This document shows, piece by piece, positions 36,450 to 47,249 of a stretch of DNA of 64,000 nucleotides (its first letter is position 1; each line of letters begins with the position of its first letter). The notes beneath the pieces were generated by a model that saw nothing but the letters and a program-made list of their open reading frames with translations, was not told the DNA's origin and did no database searches. This DNA comes from Epiperipatus broadwayi. Lineage: Eukaryota > Onychophora > Udeonychophora > Euonychophora > Peripatidae. The stretch spans positions 232,437 to 296,436 of the forward strand of contig JAQFVV010006849.1 in assembly GCA_028023455.1 (NCBI GenBank). Reading direction: 5' to 3'. The position numbers were made by a program, and so were the translations under genes.

Positions 36450-37813
36450 TATATATCTTTGCCAACAATTTTTCTATTTATTCATCTGCTTCTTGTAAAA
36501 CTTTGGTTATAATTCCATCATTTTCTGGAGTTTTTTCCCTTTTTCATAGACTTAATTGCATGTCACATTTCTTCATTTAAAATTGTGGACAATTCAGAAG
36601 ATGCAATATTTATAGGGGATACTTTTTTAATTCTTTATAGAATTCTTTTACACATTTCATGATCTCATCTCTCTTTTTATAATAGTTCAATCCTTTCTTA
36701 TTTTATTCTTTTGATATTTTATTCTCATATATTCTTTCCTTGCTAGATTCACAATTATATTTTCTTATATCATTATAAACTCTTTTTTGTACCATTTTAA
36801 ATATTCAATTCTTCTTAATAGATAATTTTTATATATTTTCATAAATTACTGGTAAATTGTGGTTTTCTTGTTTTATCCATTTTTGTTGCAGTTTTTAATA
36901 GTGTATCTGTTATCTCCTATTGATTTCATTCAAATCTGAACCATCTTCAAAATCCATTTATAATTTAAAATGATTTGCAATTGCTAATTTAAATTCCATG
37001 GAATGTTTTTGAAGCCTAAGAAAATCAACTGTGAATATTTATTTTTTAAATGATTTTTCATCTCTCTAGTTTTGCATTAACATGTAGCATATTAAATCCT
37101 ACTAATCAATGATTACTTCCTGTGTTGAATTTATTAAAACATTACTATCTTGAAATACATATCCAATTCTGTTGTATTTTTGTTTGGATGCTTCCAAATC
37201 TATTTCTCTTTAGCACTTTTCTCAAAGAATTCATAATATGCAGTTTTTTCCTGTGTCCTCTCTCATTTCTATCACCATAACCAAATTTACTCACCATCTT
37301 TCAAATGTTTACCAATTCTAGCATTAATGTCTCCCATAACATTTTAAAATGCTTGTCTGATCAAAAGTCATTTGTACATCCATGTAAAAATTATCTACTT
37401 CTTCATTAGACTGAAAACTTGTTGAAATATAAAATTTGAATTATCTGCATTTAGTTTTTTCCATCCAATTGAATAACCAATCTTGTTACACTATATGATG
37501 CACCATAAATTTCCACAATGTTGTTATTCATAATGAATTCAATTTTATTTGTGCTTTCAATATTTGCTCCTTCATAGTATAATATGTGTTCACTTTTTAA
37601 ATCAATTGTATATTCATCTTTTCATGTTATTGCACAAAATCCAACAATGTGACATTTAATATTAGATATTTCTTTCACTTCATGCAATTTTCCTTCATTT
37701 GAAAGTGACCTGCAGTTGCAAGTGTCTAAATAAAAAAAATCATCAAAGATCAGCCTGAGTCTGCAATCAAGATTGTTTTGGCCACCAACTGTAACCTTAT
37801 AAATAAGAGCCAT

Positions 37814-39060
37814 GATTTATTTTTGTCTGATCATGATTGTAAATATCTATAAAAGGACATTCATAAACATTAATTCTGTCTTCAAAAAAACTTAAACTGA
37901 TATTTCAGTTAAATGCTATCAAGAAACTGAGAAGAAAGATCATGCTATTTCTTAATCTTAAATTCAGATGTAAAAACCCAAAAAACCATGCTGGCTGATG
38001 CATGTTGGTGAGTAGTCTTAATCATACAATAAAAACAATTGCAATGACAAGAACATATGAAATGGATCTTAGAAATTTGCCCTGCTCAGTTTCTTTAAGG
38101 CTACAAAGAGGAACCAAAGGGGTCTCATTACAGTTAACAGCGAACTCCTTTCTATAACCCAGCAATACTTACCATCATGTGTGCATTGATTTAGAACAAT
38201 TAAAGACTCCATTGTGTTTATGTCTGTATTACTGTCAAGACATTCTAATTATTTAATAATAACATATAACCTGATAAATAAATATTAAGATATTTATTAT
38301 GATATTTACAATGAAATAATATATACATTAGTTTAAATTCAGAGATTCTGCTTCATTATTGTTGATAAACTTTGAATATTTAGTTCTTAATGGTACAACT
38401 AGTGCTTGAGAAGAAATGGTCCTTTCAAATCCTGGAACTTCTAGACCCCAGATGGCTTAAGTGCAGACATGATTATGTCAGTAGCTAGCAGCATCCTCTC
38501 CAGGGGTGAGCATACCTCACTGCATTCTATTAGGGGATTAGCTTACTGCCCTGATAATTGTCTGACTACTTTATAAAATGAGCTTCCAATATATAGCTAG
38601 ATTCCCTTACTTAAAGAAAACAATTGGATTCACTAACTTGGAGCTCCAATTGGTCTATTTAGACTATTGATCACTTATTTATTTTCATAGTCAACTATAT
38701 TCCACTTTAAATCTGATCTTAACAACATTGAGTTTGGACAAGTCCATTATTTGATGGTAACAGATTCTAATGACCTGTAATAATTGCACGACTAACCTAA
38801 TACCACCTTAGTATATATCAATGCTATCTTTGTAAATAATCATATATTAATGCTGCATTGTTTGCAAATTTTTAAATGTGATTAAAGATTTACATAAAGC
38901 ATAATTACATCTTATTATCAATTTTTAAAATAACGATTTTTTTTTTCATCAGTTAATTATTTATCCAACATCTGCTATAAAAATTTTTTTTTTTTTCTTA
39001 ACAATAAACTTTTTATCATGTCTCATATCTAAAAGTATATATGTCTTTTAAGGAGATGGC
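37814..39060. other. Intergenic DNA, no gene seen
   Basis: 5' side of the RTE relic. A GC-richer stretch at 38430-38560 has no coding potential that I can support. Confidence 0.45.
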
Positions 39061-39389
39061 TTTTAGACCAGCATTTGTGAAAACTTTGGGTCACGTTAAA
39101 TTTTCAATGGGCTGCAAATATGCACCAAGAAATAAAAACATAAATATCTGATAGCAAAAATATTTTTACATTTTTAAGAAAATATTAGTATTAATATAAA
39201 AAAAATTAAATACTACCTATGCTTTTTGTAGTTTTCTCAAATTCAATTGTAAATTTAAACTTAAATAATCATAATGTTAAATTTCGCAATTATTTTCAAA
39301 ATGCAATTGTTCAAAAAATTGCAACCAAAAATGCAAGTAAAATTAATGTGATGTGATTCACTGTGACTTCTCTTTATACGGAGTCAGGA

Positions 39390-40436
39390 ATCTCTCAGTC
39401 ACTATGTCCAGAAAAACCTGTTAGCCACTTTACTTTCCATTCCCCACCCTAAGTTTTCCTATAATCTGCTCCATCCCATTTCCACAACATAATCTTTGTC
39501 AACTCCATAGTCTTCATATCTAAATTCCTCTTATCTTTTCCTAAACCCAGCACAAAAACCAATAATGCATTTTGTATAATCACTTTGTTCATATTTATTC
39601 TTCCATAACTTCATTATTTGTACCCTTTATGCATTCAAGCATTTACATTGAATTAACAGATGCCTAATATTTTCTATGCCTTCTTATATAACTTGCAAAC
39701 TAAATCACCCATATTTTTCCATTTACGTATATATTCCCTTGTTACTAAGGATCCCGTTCGAGCCTTAAACAATAAACTACTTTCCTTACTATTTATCATA
39801 TATTAACTCACACCTAATATTCTGTTTATTTCTATATATATTTTTAAACTCTTTTTACTCTCCATACTATTTCTCCATCTCTCTAACTCCCTATTCTTTA
39901 TTAATAAATCTATTCTTTTATCCCATTCCTTACTACTATAACACTCAACAATCCTCTTAATACAATCATCCCATCTTTTGTACAAATATACTGATATAAA
40001 TTCTTTATCCAAATCTTTTGCATACCGCATTACCTTTCTCACCCATCTTGTTACCTGCCCTTTACTTGTAACCCAATTAAATACTATTTTATCTATTCTT
40101 TTATTATCCATAAACTGCAATATACTGAACATTTTCATTTTGCTTTTTGCATCTCTCATATAAAAACTTGACCATCCCACTTCTCCTTGGATTGCCTCCT
40201 TTGCTGACTACACGTCTTCCTACTTCCCTTTGTACTTTTTCTAAGTAATCTAATACCCCTTTACTAACATATAATACATCATTGCCATATGTTAACCCTG
40301 CTACTGCAACTCCCTTCCATACAATTCTAGCTACATCATATTTATTATATTAATTGTATGAAAACACTGTTAATTTCTTTATCAATCCCTTTCTTTTCTT
40401 TGCTTCATTTATCAATTGTTTTGACATATTTTTTTT
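39390..40436 (-). pseudogene. LINE reverse-transcriptase C-terminal fragment
   Basis: Minus-strand pieces in order: LTYGNDVLYVSKGVLDYLEK, VQREVGRRV, GWSSFYMRDAKSKMKMF (inside a 125-residue open frame, 39803-40180), then SLLFKARTGS, a degenerate cysteine segment, and VLGLGKDKRN followed by LWKWDGADYRK near 39480. This order is the post-RT region of a widespread invertebrate LINE clade (relatives read LTYGNEV, LGWSSF, LLFK.R.GT, VLG..LW). 5' truncated; inserted inside the hAT element, probably separating its transposase from its left end. Confidence 0.65.
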
Positions 40437-40464
40437 GTTTTCACAAATGATTGAGGATAAAATG

Positions 40465-40944
40465 AGTGCATGATGAAATTTCAGGTATAAGTAAAATCAT
40501 TCAGAATCACTTATTAAAATTGAAAAGTTTTTTCAATACTTCCCACCTACAGAAGATATTCGTTTCAAAAATATATGGATCTTAACTCCTTTCCAACAAC
40601 ACCATTCACATAACTTAAATTTATCAGAAGAAAAAAAATTAATAGAATTGTCAGCAGACAAAAGTTTAGAATTAAAGTTTAAAGAAAACCAAAAGAATTT
40701 GCCTAAATTTTGGACAGAAGTTCAGGATGAATATCCAATCTTTAGTGAAAAGGCTATAAAATTGTTACTTCCATTTGAAACACCTTGTTTGGCTGAAAGT
40801 AGATTTTCAATAACGATTGTTATAAAAAATAAATTTAGAAAATGACTTGATGTTAGTTCAACAATGAGATTAGCTTTAACTAATTCTATTGGAGCAAGAA
40901 TTGATAAATTAATTGAAAAGAAGCAACAACAACAAAGCCATTAA
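40465..40944 (+). pseudogene. hAT transposase C-terminus (ZBED/Charlie-like)
   Basis: Frame open from 40465: HLLKLKSFFQYFPPTEDI, then LSADKSLELKFKE, LPKFWTEVQDEYPIFSEKA, LLLPFETPCLAESRFS and, after a single in-frame TGA at 40843-40845, LDVSSTMRLALTNS...RIDKLIEKKQ, ending at TAA 40942-40944. This is the hAT dimerisation domain in the ZBED5/SCAND3-like form, where L.PF.TTYL.E..FS and LRVAL are expected. One nonsense change is the only visible lesion in this segment. The catalytic part upstream is missing. Confidence 0.8.
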
Positions 40945-41182
40945 ATAATTATTTTGCATTGTATGTTCATAATTTAAATGTTTGTGATAAATGTAATTAA
41001 ATTTAATAAATTAATTTATAATATTTTAATAGCAAATTTTATTTAAATGTGTTACTGCTGCAGTTTTACAAATTTTTTACTGTAACTTTAAACAATATTG
41101 AAATTGAACTGATACATCAAAGTAGACTATTTTTTTAATTTTTTATATGTAACAAATAAAATTATGTATAATTTATTTTTAA

Positions 41183-41587
41183 GACATTTAAACTCAGACT
41201 TTCACATGACCCTCAACTCTCCATGCCATCTCTTATTGCTGCCCATCTTGAAAAGATAAATAATCACCAATATACATATTTCATGCTAAACAAGCAATCA
41301 TCAGTTGGTCTAGATTACTATCTCTACACATATATACAATCAGTGCTCAGCTTTATATTAAGATGGCCAATCTTCATACTTTAATGGACAGGCTTCAAAC
41401 TACTCCAACCCACAACACTTCAGCCATCCATTTCATTGAAAACCTGATGGTGGAACATCTTAAAGCCCACATTAGTGCCAAAGTTGTCATCCTACCCATG
41501 TTGATGTTTAGTCATTCTGACCCCTCGTGTACCAGAGAATATGGCATGGATAGTTGAGGGTCGTGTGAAGGTCCGAATTCAAATCCC
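41183..41587. mobile_element. MITE with 45 bp terminal inverted repeats
   Basis: The left end reads CATTTAAACTCAGACTTTCA then CATGACCCTCAACTCTCCAT; the right end, inverted, GATTTGAATTCGGACCTTCA then CACGACCCTCAACTATCCAT. About 400 bp, non-coding. Part of the inside (41260-41340) resembles 12338-12420, so the family has an older member there. Confidence 0.65.
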
Positions 41588-41855
41588 TTATATATTACAG
41601 TATATACAGGCAGATGTGTGTAAGCCCGTACAGTGTATTAAATTATAATTTATTTTTGTAATTTTTGTTTATATTTCGTATATAAATAAAACCTTATTTG
41701 AAAAGAAAACACTTTTTTTTGGTAATTAACAAAATGTGTTAAGCTTTTAAATTAAAAATATGTAGTTTAACTTTAACTCAACTTTTAACTTACAAATTAT
41801 TTGTTCATTATAAATATTATCAAATTGATCCGAATATACACAATACCGTGCTGAT

Positions 41856-42263
41856 AAACATCACATGATCACCATTTCTTATGCTTGCTTATAACTGTTA
41901 CTAAAGCAGGCAAAACTCTCTATACGTATTGCCACTCAGTGCAAGCCAGAGTAATCAATGGGTGCCAGAAGGCTTATGCATAAAATCCCCATCTAGTGCC
42001 TACTCATCCAATATCCCCAGACTAGTTTCTGGCTTGTGGCCTTCGTCAGTGAGGAAGCCTTGGATCTGAGAGCACTGCACCTAGTCTTGTGCAAAAAATC
42101 CCCATCTAGTGCCTACTCATCCAATATCCCCAGACTACTTTCTGGCTTGTGGCCTTCGTCAGTGAGGAGCCTTGGATCTAAGAGCACTGCACCTTCTGGC
42201 AACCATTGATTACTCTGGCTTGCACTGAGTGGCAATACATATAGAGAGTTTTGCCTGTTTTAG
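41856..42263. mobile_element. Fold-back element copy 3, with 12 bp target duplication and doubled core unit
   Basis: TACCGTGCTGAT flanks it (41844-41855 and 42264-42275). It begins AAACATCACATGATCACCAT. Arms of about 70 bp pair (AGCAGGCAAAACTCTCTATA... with its complement at the end). Between the arms, a 113 bp unit is present twice in tandem (offset between 41991 and 42104). On minus each unit reads CTGACGA (42049-42043; 42162-42156), AGGCCACAAGCCA and GAAA, the order of a hammerhead ribozyme core with helix II GGC/GCC. Confidence 0.85.
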
Positions 42264-42395
42264 TACCGTGCTGATGTAATATCTCTTTTATTTTATATTA
42301 TAATTTACGTAATAAACATTTGAGTCGCAGAACTATTTCAATGAAGTTTATTGGGTCGTATGGTGGCAAAAAGGTTGAGAAACGCTATTTTAGAC

Positions 42396-43620
42396 TATAT
42401 TCTGAATTAAAGAGATTGTTTTCACTTTTTTTAATAACGTTTATTTAATATACTTAATGAAGTTCGATTCTGTCAGTTACTACAAATATGCAAAGGAGGA
42501 ATCTAGCTTATATTAAATTATCGTTTTAGTTTTAAATCTATAATTAAATAAAGATAAAAGTAAAATTCTTAACTAAAGTCTCTTTTCAAATTAAAAAAGA
42601 AATTGTAATTAAAGGTGCTGCATTTCGCGTAAACACAAAGCTTTCTTCCTGCATATAACTAAAAATATTTTACAATACTGTATACAAGGCAAATAAATAT
42701 TGTTAAAAAAATACGGTAAATAGCAAAATCTTACCTACATTCTTAATAGATTACTATTATCAGAAAAATAACTCAAATTAACAATAATAATATATGCTTT
42801 TCAGTGCTCCAATCATAATTGGAATTTTTGTAATATGCTGCCCTCTTTTGATTAAAAAATTCAATCTTGTGTTAAAGCAAATATGTGAGCCGTAACTGGA
42901 GCTGGGTAAGGATAGCTCACAAGAAAGAGAACTTTATTATTTGTTTCTTACCTATTTGGTTTACCCGTACATTAGCAAGTTCTTCCAAAACTGGGAAGAT
43001 AATTGAATTTAAATTCCTATCTTAAATATACTCCTGTGTTTTTCGAATATATTATAAACGTGAATGCTAAATTTACAAAATACTTTTAAGAAATACTAAA
43101 ACACATAATTTGCACCACGGTTAAATTTATACGTTAGAACACCTTATATTATTGTTATGAAAAGCATTAAATTTTAAAGTGAAGAACATATTTTGTAATT
43201 TTTGCTTTCCCAAATTTTAGTTATTTTATTTTATAAGTTCATCTCTAAAGTAATTTTCTTTCTGCTGTGTCCTGAGGTTTTCTCTAAAAACCAGTCAGGG
43301 AGTTAAATAAATAAACAATATACTGTACTTCGAAAAGTATATATAATAAGATGTATTTAAGAACAAATAATATAAAAACAACAAAAAAAAGTATAGCCCA
43401 TTAATATTCATACAATTTATTTTCCTCGCGTGAAAGTAGTCTTGTTTTACATTAGGAGTAATCCATTTATTAATTATTTGTGCTTTCAAATCAAATGTCT
43501 CTTGAAACACAAATAAACATCTAATTTCATGTATAGAATAAATCTATTAAATTTCGCAATATCAGTGTTTACTATAGCACGCATAATTTATACGTTATAT
43601 ATTAACCATCTTCGTTTCCA
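42396..43620. other. AT-rich DNA containing the dispersed repeat of 11.5 kb
   Basis: 42.6-42.86 kb matches 11.52-11.83 kb in several blocks, ending ATGCTGCCCTCTTTTGATT. Nothing else recognised. Confidence 0.4.
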
Positions 43621-43707
43621 ATTTGCTTCTTGTGGTATGGTTAAGCTTTAGTCAATTACTTTTCGCTGATAATAATCGTTACAATACACAAACAAAAGAA
43701 CTATTTC

Positions 43708-44086
43708 ATGCATCATCAACATTATATAAATTTTTTGGAATTAGAAAAACAACAGATGAAGAATACAAAAGCAGATGTGATACGTCAGCTTGGCAAAATA
43801 GAAGCCAAACAAATGAAAATGCAAAATATGAAATTGGAAGACCTAGAATTCAACCATCCTAAGAATGATTATGAGAAAAATAAAGTAGAACCTGAAATGA
43901 CAGGTTAAACATTATAGTTTTGAAGAAATCAACATCACTGTAAACCAGTTCTTAAAAATGGGGGTGTTAAAAGGTCAAGCAGGTGAAGCTCCTGAAGAAC
44001 AATATGAAACTTCAACCAGTTGTGTGCCATCTATAGATAGATACAACTATGACCCTGCTTTTAACGTGAAAAAAGGGGGTGATTAA
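43708..44086 (+). pseudogene. Coding-like sequence with one frameshift, unknown protein
   Basis: First segment 43708-43908: a 66-residue lysine- and glutamate-rich frame likely to form a coiled coil (VIRQLGKIEAKQMKMQNMK), ending EPEMTG. Second segment, in another frame from about 43911 to TAA 44084-44086: FEEINITVNQFLKMGVLKGQ, then PSIDRYNYDPAFNVKKGGD. Composition and lack of low complexity suggest genuine protein-coding origin, so this may be a processed pseudogene, a gene remnant, or two exons. I do not recognise the protein. Confidence 0.4.
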
Positions 44087-44654
44087 TTTTTCTAGTCATT
44101 TAAAATAAGATCACTAGCATCATTCAACAAATACTGGGAAAGAGATACAGATTAGATCTCGACAGAATATGGAAAGTCTAAAATGTTAATGATCCCAGAC
44201 CTAATAAAAAGAATAAAAGATTTTTGTTTTACAGTAAGACTATAGTATTCGATAATAGTGATTTTGACCGTATAACGTAATTTTTTTTTAAATTTATGAT
44301 TTTTAGAATATCTCTAAATGGCAGGTACAATTCATTGGGGCAGAAGTGGAAATATAATGCTCAATTACTGAAGCCATTCAGGTATAAAAATAAAAATTGG
44401 TGTGCTAGGCTTTGTGATCATTTGTAAGATTCATGAAATCATGAGGGATTTATCTTGTGAATTGATGCCTATGTTAGATTTGAGGAGTATAATTACTTGA
44501 CATGAATTATGGTAATTCACAATGAAGCCACATCTTTTGTTTTTAAGGGAATTGATCCCTTCATTTATTACAGGTGGTTACCCAATAGAGGTATTATAAT
44601 CCTATCTGTATATTCCAGTTATGATTTGGACTTTATATTTTTTATTGTTAATTA

Positions 44655-44730
44655 TCATAGGAAAGTTATAAGGCTATACTTGTGGCATGGTCCCAGTTTA
44701 ACTGTGAGGGTTGAAAATATTCCTTAATTT
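44655..44730 (+). repeat. Dispersed repeat, copy 1 (second copy 47172-47245)
   Basis: GGAAAGTTATAAGGCTATAC, then CTTGTGGCATGG and CCCAGT...GTGAGGGTTGAAAATATTCC match the sequence at 47.17 kb. About 40 bp further lies GAGTTCGATCCTAGC, a tRNA B-box-like string, so it may be part of a SINE. Confidence 0.5.
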
Positions 44731-45429
44731 CTAGTAATAATATGATAACATCTGTTGAAGCAGTCGGATCTGAGTTCGATCCTAGCTTCATGTTATTTAC
44801 CCTAATACTAACCTTAAATTTCCGATGCAATGGGGCTTTATACGTTCAATCCACGCTAATTTCCATAATGAATAACTTGTTTCAAATATGTAGTAAAATT
44901 AATTAGTTTAGTTTAAATTGGATCAATTCTCTAAATAAATTCATGATAAAATGTTCATGAATTTACATATATTAAATTGCCTGGATTGTGCGTATATATG
45001 TTTGTAAATATTAAATATATATAATTGTTCGAAAGTTTCTTCGGAATACTTGTTTTTTTTACTTTTTAAATAATTTGTAAAGTTTTGCGATTAAAAGCTA
45101 CATTCCTTCCAAAGGCTTTCTAATTTCCAAAAACAACAGTAAAGTTTTATTAATTAAAAAAAGATAAGAATTCAATTTTTAATTAAAATCATTTCAGACT
45201 TTAAGAATTCATTTTCTAATTAGGAAAGGAATTCAAAAATTAGTTTGAAAGCCTTATCGAAGGAATGTTTCTGAAAACAACTAATTATAAAAAAAAAACC
45301 AGATTGATAATAAAATGAGCGCTAGCCGGAGGCATCAGTGAACAGTAGATATATAGCCCTGAAAAGTAAAGAAAAAAAAGACTAGTTTTGGTTGTAGAGT
45401 AGTGCAGTGAACTCTGTGTGTATAAAAAT

Positions 45430-45545
45430 TGTATTTCATCATGATAGAGGGCTAGAACATCAGGGATCTGGCTACGGTTCCTAAAGTCCCGAGGAATCTT
45501 CACTGGAGCTGCTGAACCGTTTTCCGGATCGATCATTCTGCTAAA
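45430..45545 (-). other. Candidate coding exon
   Basis: Minus strand: TATTTTAG acceptor-like site, then an ATG at about 45535 opening MIDPENGSAAPVKIPRDFRN and RSQIPDVLALYHDEIQF in a block richer in G and C than its flanks. It has no similarity I recognise and no convincing 5' splice site. Could be a real exon or an ancient insertion. Confidence 0.25.
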
Positions 45546-45619
45546 ATAATGAAAGCTACTAAAATACTGTTCCAATAATCAATCAATGGTGCCTTCGTTT
45601 TCAACAACTTGGAGGAGTA

Positions 45620-47030
45620 ACTTAAGGACAAGCACGGAGGGTAATATATTTCTATAATGAACGTTAAACTTTCTCCAGTTCGAACTTTATTTTACTCTCC
45701 TCCTATTTAAGACTCTTTATTCTTTAATGTAACAATTTTTTTATAAAACCTTTTATTCATGCTACTGTAAGTCTATCTCTAATTCTTAAATCTCTGTCTT
45801 TAAACCTTTTCTTTCTTACTTGGCAGTTCATTTAATATATATATTTTTGCTTTATTAATGTCGTATTTAAAATTATATGCCAATAATTTTTCTCGAAGCC
45901 CTTGGTTCTATTTGCCTCCCAAATAATATAATATAAATTTTAAATAGTAATTCTCGCCCTCATTAGAACTAAATTTGAAAGTTCTATTAATCATCGAGTC
46001 GAAAGAAAATATTACATGTTTATTATTTTTATAATTGAATAATAATAAATTATTTGCTCCGTTTTTCACCTATGTCCCCAGCTCCTAAGTTACAAGTGTT
46101 TATATACTCACGTAATGTTAAAATGTTATTTCTTGCTTCACTAATATTGATTTATTTATCCATATATATATATTTAAAATGTTTTTGCAAACGATAAAGG
46201 GTAAATGTATTTTAATTCCACTTTTGTTATTTTATATTAATATTCAGGAAGGGCACGATATTAGGGCATAATTAATATGTTTATAAATGTTTTAAAATAG
46301 TTCGATAAAAGCTCGTTTGACTTTAATTAATTGGCAAGCATCACTAGACATTCTACATTTTATTTTCAACGATGACTATCAAGCATCATCATCAAATGTT
46401 GTGGGCACTTAGGTGGTGGTGATCATATTATCATATTTAAATTTCTCGAGGAAGACAGTACTTCCTTTCCTATTCATTAGTCAAAGGCAAGACTTGCCAA
46501 ATGCAAGCCCCATAGACTTCGATCATCGACTAGCGATCATCTTTCAATTTTACTCTCTCCTTGTATTCGCGCTGCACTTTGCGGAAACGTGAAATGATTT
46601 AAATAAAGTCAACCAATTCAAATATATTTGTTTAAATCAGTTTTCAAATCAAGATTAAAGTATGCCTTAAACTTTTCGGTAGATTTCAATGTGAAAATAA
46701 ATCTCACATTCCACCGTGGTAAAATTAGAACAATCATTTCCGTTCTTAATGAATACCTTTCATCTGCCTTTATATTTCCGTTGGAAGACAAGAACCCTTT
46801 GGTGATACACCCCCTTATTATATTTATCAATTCTTTTAAAGACTAGAGGTAACTAATGCAATCTATATTTTATTGAACAAAACAAATTATTATTATTATT
46901 AAATATTTTCTAACATACTTGGTTTCTTAGTTCATCATTCTTTTTATAATTATTTAAATGTTCATACCCGCTATCTGTGTTGGCACCCGAACATACAAGT
47001 TTGATTTAAAAGTATTCAAAGTAATTAATT
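45620..47030. other. Intergenic DNA, no gene seen
   Basis: Short overlapping frames on both strands near 46.6-46.85 kb look like chance. No repeat structure recognised. Confidence 0.4.
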
Positions 47031-47034
47031 ATTA

Positions 47035-47145
47035 GGCGTGCCAAGGGCTGCCCCCCCGAACGTTCTTGGGCGCCGGCCCGCATGGCGTCGGGGTTTACGT
47101 TGGTCGCTGGTGAACTTTGACTCGGTGGCCCCCAGTGACTTGGTC
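47035..47145. other. GC-rich island of unknown origin
   Basis: About 110 bp with runs such as GCCCCCCCGAACG and GGGCGCCGGCCCGCATGGCG, unlike anything else in the window. On minus, GGCGCCCAAGAACGTTCGGG resembles a lysine-tRNA primer-binding site of retroelements, so a retroelement leader remnant is possible. A dispersed-repeat copy follows at 47172. Confidence 0.35.
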
Positions 47146-47171
47146 TATTTTTTTTATTAGTATTAGTAAGT

Positions 47172-47245
47172 ATATGGAAGTTATAAGACTACACTTGTGG
47201 CATAGACCCAGTGTAAGTGTGAAAATGTGAAGATATTCCCTAACT
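47172..47245 (+). repeat. Dispersed repeat, copy 2
   Basis: GGAAGTTATAAGACTACACT, then TGTGGCATAGACCCAGTGTA and GAAGATATTCCCTAA, matching 44655-44730. Confidence 0.5.
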
Positions 47246-47249
47246 TTTA

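Larger units (their letters stand above)
33985..37813 (-). pseudogene. Older RTE-type LINE relic with two nested insertions
   Basis: Minus-strand RTE LINE. Endonuclease from 37813 (CNCRSLSNEGKLHE, EISNIKCHIVGF) to about 37200 (KFGYGDRNERG); RT fingers and palm from about 36700 to 35640; thumb region 35300-35600 and the C-terminal region in 33985-34484. The element is interrupted by a fold-back element (36107-36449) and a younger RTE copy (34485-35297). The 3' end is the conserved CTGCAGTGGATT-type terminus seen in the other copies. Many stops; inactive. Confidence 0.78.
39069..42387 (+). mobile_element. hAT DNA transposon with 8 bp target duplication, filled with later insertions
   Basis: TTTTAGAC lies directly outside both ends (39061-39068 and 42388-42395), the 8 bp duplication expected of hAT. 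The left end reads CAGCATTTGTGAAAACTTTG and the right end, inverted, TAGCGTTTCTCAACCTTTTT, matching each other and the CAG.G.TTCTCAA..TTT ends of hAT elements. Inside: a LINE fragment (39390-40436, minus), the transposase C-terminus (40465-40944, plus), a MITE (41183-41587) and a fold-back element (41856-42263). Most of the transposase 5' part is missing. Confidence 0.82.
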
